Of a stretch of 64,000 bases of DNA, positions 62,090 to 64,000 are shown one piece after another. The DNA comes from Candidatus Poribacteria bacterium (GTDB taxonomy: Bacteria > Poribacteria > WGA-4E > WGA-3G): contig VXMD01000020.1 of assembly GCA_009841255.1 (NCBI GenBank), positions 81,394 to 145,393 of the forward strand, in the 5' to 3' direction. The notes beneath the pieces were generated by a model. The model did not search any database. It saw only the letters and a list, made by a program, of their open reading frames with translations, and had not been told where the DNA came from. Positions within the stretch are counted from its first letter, which is position 1. Each line of letters opens with the position of its first letter. The translations under genes were made by a program, and so were the position numbers.

Positions 62090-62911
62090 CTATGTGATAA
62101 TTGCGTCAATAAAATCATGCTGTCTCTGGTTATAATTGTGAGGTGGCCTATCTGGAAAAACGGAATTAAGTTGGGTTACAATTGGGACAAATTGGTTGCC
62201 GATTTTCTGGACACGAACGTGAACAGGTGAAGCCATTCGTGGATTGATACTCCCCAAAGCATTATGACTATGATTATGCGTTGCCTGTCCGATCCGGCGG
62301 AGGAGTGCTCCAACATCATCCGATAATGTGTTGCCAAAATGGATCGCTTGGATTGCTGGATAGTCCGGAAGGTTACCGGTAATAACCTCGATCCTATGAA
62401 TCGACTGGAATCGACCGGGTGAAATCCCATCAAGCGTTTGATAGACCTCGTTTTGCAGTTCATCAATATTCTGAAAATTCCAGTTTTGATAGCGAATTGA
62501 ACCAAATCCGCGGCGCGACCGACTACCAACCCCACCAAGCAGAAAACTAAGCGTAGCAATGTTTTCGTATTTGCTCAGTTCTGGAGACATGATTGTGAGG
62601 TTAAATCTCTCATTAGGTCTATAGGCTTGACTCTGAAAATTAGCCTTATGAGGAAGGGGGGCATATTGAGCAGTGGACGGTGCCGCACTTCCGGGAATAC
62701 GAATAGATAAAGGAGATCTACCTTTCGTACTACCGAACAAATCGCCTTCAGTTCTACGAAGGGTATCTACATCGGTCTCTCCAACCGCTGCTCGCCACCA
62801 ATAGCGAAATAGAGCTTTGAATGCTGGTGGCCGAAGTTCAGGAGTGTTATTGTCAGATCCCCGGAGGAACATTGGTGTCACGGTTTCGAGTTCTAACTGA
62901 GTTACGTTCAT
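62090..62911 (-). CDS. cmr1: Type III-B subunit Cmr1
   Basis: A 273-residue RAMP subunit: TQLELETVTPMFLRGSDNNT and PELRPPAFKALFRYWWRAAV are the Cmr1 opening, with the diagnostic R-P-P-A-F-K-x-x-x-RYWWRA motif. SFLLGGVGSRSRRGFGSIRY is the Gly-rich loop. It is at the short end for Cmr1. AGGA lies 6 nt before the ATG. It is the first gene of the cmr operon, 9 nt upstream of cas10. Confidence 0.93.
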   Translation of the reverse strand: MNVTQLELETVTPMFLRGSDNNTPELRPPAFKALFRYWWRAAVGETDVDTLRRTEGDLFGSTKGRSPLSIRIPGSAAPSTAQYAPLPHKANFQSQAYRPNERFNLTIMSPELSKYENIATLSFLLGGVGSRSRRGFGSIRYQNWNFQNIDELQNEVYQTLDGISPGRFQSIHRIEVITGNLPDYPAIQAIHFGNTLSDDVGALLRRIGQATHNHSHNALGSINPRMASPVHVRVQKIGNQFVPIVTQLNSVFPDRPPHNYNQRQHDFIDAIIT

Positions 62912-63162
62912 TATGCTTCCTTTTCGCTGTCCAAGAACCCATAAATACTGTTTTAAGGTAAATCAGTCAGTTTGGACCAAGAATCAGTCAATCAGATCTC
63001 CAACTGCATATTTGGGGCTATGACTGATTACCACGAGGGACTTATTCAACTTCGGATCGAATCGAACAATCGTCTCAAACATACTAATATCTCTACGTAG
63101 AGATTGTAGCATCATTTGATCTATTAAGTCAAAATCAAATTTGCAAAAAAGTGTTTAATTGT
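62912..63162. other. Upstream region of the cmr operon
   Basis: Contains the promoter/palindrome described separately. A 32-codon minus-strand frame starts at 63082 (MFETIVRFDPKLNKSL, then VVISHSPKYAVGDLID), about 14 nt after the predicted transcription start, and might be a leader peptide; its RBS is weak. Confidence 0.45.
63089..63132 (-). promoter_or_regulatory. cmr operon promoter overlapped by a 16-bp palindrome
   Basis: Minus strand TTGACT (63127-63132), 18 nt, TACAAT (63103-63108). The perfect palindrome ATCTCTACGTAGAGAT (63089-63104) covers the end of the -10 element and the predicted start site, the usual place for a repressor operator. It lies about 180 nt ahead of cmr1. Confidence 0.6.
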
Positions 63163-63951
63163 TTATACATTTGAAGGGGCTGCCTGCACAACTGGAATTA
63201 CATAGCAGTAGATGGTCACGCCATCGATAATTTCCGTCTCAATACGAGGTTCCGGTGCCTGTCTGTGGTCAAACACGACGTAGAACTCTTCGGTCTCATC
63301 CTCCACCCTGAGATACCTCGCGAGCTGCCGCTTCCCTGCCTGATGGTAGTGCGTGCCTCGCCAAATCTTTGTCTCGACGATGTATTTTCGCTGGTTGTGC
63401 GTCACAATGAGATCCATCCGCCCTCGCCCTGTTTGAACTTCAATGTGCATCATACTCCCAATCCGTCTGACAAACGCGTCAAGATATGCCATCAAAAGAT
63501 GCTGTCCGACGGATTCCTAGGGTGTATCCGGCACCTATAGAATCTTGAAATCTGCGCGCGCGATGAAATTCCGGAAGTTATCCAGTAACGACACCATGTC
63601 AATCGAATTCCCAGGTGCCAGGTAATCCCGAAAGTCATCACTGGTGTCTTCAGGGAAGTATTCATCCTCCAATCCATTCACCAGGGGTTTGAAGGCTTGC
63701 AGTATGCAATATAGATACATCGAATTGAGAATCTCACACATCCCATTAGTTCCCTCTTTGATAACCCCATAAGTGGCAAGTTCCCCAATAATGTCATTGT
63801 GTAGGTTGAAGTCTATCCCTTCATCGCGTGCCATAATTCGCATCAAAACATTTTCAAAACGCGGGTCTTTGCGAATATTGGTTGTTAAATGCTCGATGTT
63901 GGTATTCCGCCCTCGGAGGAGTTGGGTATGTGCAGTCGTGATACTACCCAA
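63163..63951 (-). pseudogene. PD-(D/E)XK nuclease-family (AAA-ATPase-like) protein, C-terminal part with two TAG codons
   Basis: Two adjacent open frames lie in the same reading frame, separated only by TAG at 63535-63537 and TAG at 63517-63519. Read through, they give one continuous protein of about 260 residues: NTNIEHLTTNIRKDPRFENV, ELATYGVIKEGTNGMCEILN, DFKIL-stop-VPDTP-stop-ESVGQHLL, then GRGRMDLIVTHNQRKYIVETK with the nuclease Asp and E-x-K. This is the C-terminal half of the common AAA-ATPase-like/DUF1703 proteins. The N-terminal ATPase half is missing, apparently replaced by an IS end at about 63945. TAG is used as a normal stop by neighbours, so this is a decayed gene. Confidence 0.78.
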
Positions 63952-64000
63952 CGCCTAAAGGCGTGGGCTTCGGTTTCTTCGCAACTGCGTTCTCACCAGA
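63940..64000. mobile_element. Probable end of an IS200/IS605-type element (continues outside window)
   Basis: CCCAACGCCTAAAGGCGTGGGCTTC, with its core ACGCC-TAAA-GGCGT hairpin at 63951-63964, resembles the subterminal hairpin of IS200/IS605 or IS1341-type (TnpB) elements. It interrupts the N-terminal half of the nuclease pseudogene. No transposase is visible in the last 60 nt. Confidence 0.5.

Noticed and set aside
62984..63082. 32-codon frame as an independent gene
   Set aside because: Weak RBS and no recognisable family; kept only as a possible leader peptide of the cmr operon.
63517..63537. Amber codon reassignment to Gln
   Set aside because: Other genes in the window end with TAG in tight operons (for example the O-methyltransferase and the 52-residue gene), so TAG works as stop; the gene is also interrupted upstream.
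1..64000. tRNA, rRNA or riboswitch genes
   Set aside because: I looked for cloverleaf, rRNA core and common riboswitch core sequences in the gaps and found none I could support by eye.

Overview
This window looks like chromosomal DNA from an uncultured Gram-negative bacterium of roughly balanced base composition. LptD, a SurA-type chaperone and a BamA-type barrel show that it has an outer membrane. Several features recall Candidatus Poribacteria or a related marine lineage: phytanoyl-CoA dioxygenase, many short-chain dehydrogenases, Gfo/Idh/MocA and SMP-30 proteins, dockerin and WD40 secreted proteins, a Por-type sorting domain, and intergenic regions full of dispersed repeats. That assignment is inference from gene content, not proof.

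Layout. 1-6 kb: a cut-off thiamine-diphosphate enzyme, a PPi-type phosphofructokinase, a 2H phosphoesterase and three tandem SDR genes. About 6.0-6.5 kb: a HigA-like antitoxin whose toxin is deleted to a stub. 6.6-20.4 kb (minus strand): an envelope-biogenesis cluster reading FN3 lipoprotein, DUF5683, DUF3108, mfd, two PpiC-type proteins, SurA, and an LptD-like barrel that carries parvulin-like domains inside it. 20.8-31 kb: SixA-like phosphatase, secreted propeller protein, coiled-coil membrane protein, a metallopeptidase-dockerin-WD40-dockerin-sorting-domain giant, and a four-gene operon (kinase-fold/BamA barrel, a 52-residue membrane protein, DUF4956, SdiA-regulated-like). 31-46 kb: Rad50-like ATPase with a 68-residue partner, aminotransferase, O-methyltransferase, LamG, SMP-30, FIST, folD-SDR, Gfo/Idh, a polytopic membrane protein, amidohydrolase, and a phytanoyl-CoA dioxygenase fused to HEAT repeats.

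46.5-63.2 kb is a type III-B CRISPR-Cas locus. Reading leftward from a promoter with an overlapping 16-bp palindrome at 63.1 kb: cmr1, cas10 (cmr2, intact GGDD, no HD domain), cmr3, cmr4, cmr5, cmr6 with a long extension, a CARF-RelE effector (Cami1-like), a 5' remnant of a second cas6, a CARF/Card1-like protein with a substituted nuclease motif, and cas6. Running rightward from its own promoter is cas2 followed 1 nt later by a SWIM zinc-finger protein and then a 3' remnant of a second cas1. cas1 itself is on the minus strand next to a leader and an 11-repeat array. A dockerin metallopeptidase gene separates that array from a smaller 4-repeat array with a related but different repeat. The likely working order is: Cas1-Cas2 (perhaps with the SWIM protein) acquire spacers, Cas6 matures crRNA, the Cmr complex recognises RNA, Cas10 makes cyclic oligoadenylate, and the CARF-RelE protein (and possibly the Card1-like protein) respond.

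The right edge holds a PD-(D/E)XK protein pseudogene with two in-frame TAG codons, next to what looks like the end of an IS200/IS605-type element. I saw no tRNA or rRNA genes.
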